Positions 61,971 through 64,000 of a stretch of 64,000 nucleotides of DNA are shown here, piece after piece. Position 1 is the first letter of the stretch. The number at the start of each line of letters is the position of its first letter. A program made the translations under genes and the position numbers. The notes below the pieces were generated by a model. It worked only from the letters and a program-made list of their open reading frames with translations, did not search any database and was not told where the DNA came from. Origin of the DNA: Cryomorpha sp963741985 (GTDB taxonomy: Bacteria; Bacteroidota; Bacteroidia; Flavobacteriales_D; Cryomorphaceae); contig CAVUKD010000001.1 in assembly GCA_963741985.1 (NCBI GenBank), forward strand, positions 620,001 through 684,000, given 5' to 3'.

Positions 61971-62563
61971 AAGTTTAAATGCTTTAAGATATTTTGAATA
62001 AATTTCTTTTTGATGGCCTCCCAAGGGTAATTCGAATCTTCTCTAAAAAAAATATGGTGCATTCCGAGCCCGTCGAGAGCCGAAACCAATAAATAGGTTT
62101 CTAATTCGGGATCTTCAACTCCAGCTTCGTTGAGAATAACCATAAAATATTGAATAAGTTCTTGGGTAGCTCGTTCAGAAAATTTGCTCACCTCCCCCAT
62201 CGAATCTCCGTGAAGCGTTAAGAGTAATAACATACGCACTTCCTCGGGACGTTTTTCCATGGCTTCAATGGAATATTCTACTGTCGCCAGGATTTTCTCG
62301 CGCGGGGTTTTAAATTTTTTAAGTTGATCGGCAAAAGCGTAACTCTCTTCGGTTAAACCCATTACGATGGCTTTCAAGAGGGCTTCTTTGCTATCATAAT
62401 AATTGTACATCAACCCTTTAGACATTTTTGCCTTTTGGGCTACTTCACTTATCGAAGTATTGTGAAAACCTTTTGAACTAAATAGCTCTAAGGCTGCATT
62501 TCTAATTTTCTTCGCACGACCTTCACGAATTTCTCTATTAGCAGATGCCGATCTTGGTGCCAT
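61967..62563 (-). CDS. TetR/AcrR-family repressor of the transport operon
   Basis: A 198-residue protein from ATG 62563 (MAPRSASANREIREG). The ATG at 62587 cannot be used because it lies in the -7 box (62585-62592). The TetR HTH is at about 15-62: IRNAALELFSSKGFHNTSIS, EVAQKAKMSKGLMYNYYDSK. The ligand-binding C-terminal domain follows (EEVRMLLLLTLHGDSMGEVS). It heads the six-gene operon and is translationally coupled to the LolA-like gene. An imperfect palindrome overlapping the -33 box (62609-62622) suggests it represses its own operon until a ligand, perhaps the exported compound, releases it. Confidence 0.88.
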   Translation of the reverse strand: MAPRSASANREIREGRAKKIRNAALELFSSKGFHNTSISEVAQKAKMSKGLMYNYYDSKEALLKAIVMGLTEESYAFADQLKKFKTPREKILATVEYSIEAMEKRPEEVRMLLLLTLHGDSMGEVSKFSERATQELIQYFMVILNEAGVEDPELETYLLVSALDGLGMHHIFFREDSNYPWEAIKKKFIQNILKHLNL

Positions 62564-62584
62564 TTTTTTAATTGAACGATGGGT

Positions 62585-62616
62585 CAAAAGTAATGTGAAC
62601 TATCGAATTGAACAAA
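62585..62616 (-). promoter_or_regulatory. Promoter of the TetR-led operon
   Basis: Minus strand TTTG (62613-62616), 20 nt, TACTTTTG (62585-62592): both boxes perfect. The predicted start lies about 20 nt before the ATG at 62563. Confidence 0.78.
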
Positions 62617-62622
62617 CGGTCA
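62609..62622. promoter_or_regulatory. Putative TetR operator over the -33 box
   Basis: TGAAC-AAAC-GGTCA is an inverted repeat with one mismatch per half (TGAmC / GkTCA). It covers the -33 TTTG of the operon promoter, the place where a repressor would block RNA polymerase. Confidence 0.45.
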
Positions 62623-62774
62623 GTTAAAAAAAGAATGTTAAATAGCTGTTTTTATAAAAATAGGAATCCCTTATGCGATGAAATCATGCGGGTGTGGAAT
62701 CGAATATCAGTGGCCAGTCATTTGCTCTAAAAAGGAGAACCTAACGCACAAGTTGAAATTCGTAATTGCTTTGA

Positions 62775-63686
62775 TTATATCCGAATCTTCATCCCTTCAT
62801 CGGCCAATGTCGTATTCTCAAAAATGGCCTTTGCTTCAGTTAAAAAAGGATCGGTATTGCGGTACCGCGCAGAAAAATGCCCCAACAACAGATTTTTGAC
62901 TCCGGCTTCTTGGGCGACACGTGCGGCATCGGAGGCTGTGCTGTGAAATGTTTTCTTTGCCCGCTGCCTTTCTGCTTGCAAAAAGGTGCTTTCGTGGTAG
63001 AGTAAATCTACATTTTGGACACACCTTGCAGTTGCATCTGCATAGGCTGTGTCGGTGCAAAAAGCATATGATTTTGGTAGATCCGGATCGAGGGTAAGAT
63101 CGAGATTTTGAATCACAGTTCCGTCTTCGAGCTGGTAATCAGCTCCTTCTTTTATTTGGCGAATACGCGGTACGGGAATAGAATATTTCTCAATTAATTC
63201 AGGAATCATATTCCTAGGTTTTAACTTTTCAATTATTCGAAACCCGCAACAAGGCACCCGATGATTTAGTGGAAAGCTATAGACCTCTAACTTATTTGTC
63301 TCCAAAATGCGTTCTTCACCATCATAAGTCAAGCTATGCCACTGAATAGGAAATCGCAACCGCGAATGTGAAATGCGCAATTGAAACTCCACTGCTTCCT
63401 TCAAACTTTCATGGGCATAAATATGCAAATCCTTAGTGCGACCAAGAAGATGCATGGTGGAGATAAGACCAGGCAGACCGAGACAGTGGTCGCCGTGAAG
63501 ATGGGTAATAAAAATATGGTTTATTCGCTGAAATTTGATACCGTAACGTCGCAGCTGAAGCTGGGTTCCTTCACCGCAATCTAGCAGGAAAAAATGCTCA
63601 TCGTGGTTTAAAATCTGAGCTGTAGGCCAATGACGCAATGTAGGTGTAGCGGAGCCACAACCAAGAATAGTAACTTCGAATTTCAT
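62775..63686 (-). CDS. rnz: Ribonuclease Z
   Basis: A 303-residue protein of the standard length. Metallo-beta-lactamase fold with GCGSATPTLRHWPTAQIL, metal motif FITHLHGDHCLGLPGLISTM (H-x-H-x-D-H), GVKNLLLGHFSARY and the late His in STFHSTASDAARVA type sequence (KKTFHSTASDAARVAQEAG). LYHESTFL completes the site. It cuts the 3' trailer from tRNA precursors. It lies 41 bp after a T9SS protein gene in the same direction. Confidence 0.94.
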   Translation of the reverse strand: MKFEVTILGCGSATPTLRHWPTAQILNHDEHFFLLDCGEGTQLQLRRYGIKFQRINHIFITHLHGDHCLGLPGLISTMHLLGRTKDLHIYAHESLKEAVEFQLRISHSRLRFPIQWHSLTYDGEERILETNKLEVYSFPLNHRVPCCGFRIIEKLKPRNMIPELIEKYSIPVPRIRQIKEGADYQLEDGTVIQNLDLTLDPDLPKSYAFCTDTAYADATARCVQNVDLLYHESTFLQAERQRAKKTFHSTASDAARVAQEAGVKNLLLGHFSARYRNTDPFLTEAKAIFENTTLADEGMKIRI

Positions 63687-63693
63687 AATTTAG

Positions 63694-63717
63694 GCAAGCA
63701 GGTTTTCTGCTGCTTGG
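63694..63717 (-). terminator. Possible hairpin after the T9SS gene
   Basis: CAAGCAG / CTGCTTG form a 7-bp stem (63695-63701 with 63710-63716) with an 8-nt loop between the T9SS gene and rnz. There is no T-run, so it may be only a weak terminator or an mRNA-processing hairpin. Confidence 0.3.
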
Positions 63718-63727
63718 CAAACCCAAC

Positions 63728-64000
63728 TTAATGAACCACCACGAGGCGGCTAGTCATAGATTCACCAAAAGCATCCACGCGATAAATGTAAACACCTTCG
63801 GTCAGATCGGAGGTCACGTATTCCAGCTTATTAGAGCCTTGAGTGAGCATTAAATTCTTGCTATAAACAACTTTTCCAACCAAATCATACACACGGAAAA
63901 GTCCGGTACCCGAATTAGTGGTTTTTATCTGAATCATTGCTTTATCGCGTGCCGGATTTGGTTTGGCGTCAGCCAGTTGAAGCTTCAAAATTGGCACATC
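63728..64000 (-). CDS. T9SS type A sorting-domain protein, C-terminal part (cut by window edge)
   Basis: The frame is open to the window edge, so only the last 90 codons are seen: PNPARDKAMIQIKT, LFRVYDLVGKVVYSKNL, YVTSDLTEGVYIYRVDAFG, SRLVVVH. This is a type A sorting domain with the PNP start motif, so the protein is exported by the type IX system. The passenger lies outside the window. Confidence 0.85.
   Translation of the reverse strand, partial: DVPILKLQLADAKPNPARDKAMIQIKTTNSGTGLFRVYDLVGKVVYSKNLMLTQGSNKLEYVTSDLTEGVYIYRVDAFGESMTSRLVVVH

Noticed and set aside
1..64000. tRNA or rRNA genes
   Set aside because: No TTCGANTC-type T-arms in tRNA context and no rRNA-like stretch were found on reading; a covariance-model scan would settle it.

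Overview
This window is a stretch of chromosome from a member of the Bacteroidota, probably Flavobacteriales-like. The evidence is several proteins with type IX secretion (T9SS) C-terminal sorting domains (type A and type B), a PorP/SprF protein, SprB/SBBP-type repeats, DUF2911, GSCFA and acyloxyacyl-hydrolase genes, and a bifunctional DAHP synthase/chorismate mutase. The promoters fit the Bacteroidota pattern: TTTG (-33) and TAnnTTTG (-7), often only a few bases before the start codon. I see no tRNA, rRNA, CRISPR array or intact insertion sequence.

Layout. 1-5.2 kb: the 5' end of a TonB-dependent receptor, a pyruvate oxidase (poxB-like) followed by an FMN/Fe-S glutamate-synthase-like protein, and two small genes. 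5.3-13.6 kb: an SDR, two secreted T9SS proteins (one an esterase), a YdbS/YdbT-like PH-domain pair, small membrane and barrel proteins, and DAHP synthase/chorismate mutase. 14-18.6 kb: a giant SBBP/T9SS type B adhesin-like protein translationally coupled to a PorP/SprF protein. 18.7-21.9 kb: a lipoprotein, a VTT-domain membrane protein and an M1 aminopeptidase lipoprotein.

22.1-26.1 kb: three consecutive decayed genes (DinB-like, a small membrane protein, a Crp/Fnr-type regulator) lie divergently beside an intact sulfur operon (SQR-like flavoprotein, TusE-like protein, DsrE2-like protein). That operon has an FNR/CRP-type palindrome at the class II position of its promoter and a perfect terminator. 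26.8-36.6 kb: a SulP anion transporter, a BON protein, a thioredoxin pair, MazG, a PagL-like deacylase with a DUF2807 lipoprotein, and NqrM convergent with ApbE. 37.2-42.5 kb: a MoxR/Mg-chelatase-like ATPase broken by a 1-nt frameshift, a CPBP protease, a lipoprotein, DUF2911, a four-repeat WLxxN protein and a dienoyl-CoA-reductase-like SDR.

43-48 kb: a 1650-residue M43 metalloprotease carrying fifteen 28-residue Cys-rich repeats, next to the 3' remnant of a paralogue. 48.5-54.8 kb: transaldolase, a Sua5/YciO protein, GSCFA, and an iron-type ABC importer with an epimerase in the same operon. 55.2-56.8 kb: an N-acetylglucosamine-kinase-like protein and a NarL-type regulator. 56.9-62.6 kb: a six-gene TetR-led operon (TetR, LolA-like carrier, two FtsX-type permeases, LolD-type ATPase, outer-membrane barrel) that looks like a complete trans-envelope transport route. 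62.8-64 kb: RNase Z and the C-terminus of another T9SS protein.

The most interesting regions are the sulfur operon with its adjacent dead regulator, the TetR-controlled LolA/FtsX/LolD/barrel operon with an operator overlapping its own -33 box, the Cys-rich repeat protease with its degenerate paralogue, and the WLxxN repeat protein. Domain names come from reading the protein sequences; no database search was run.
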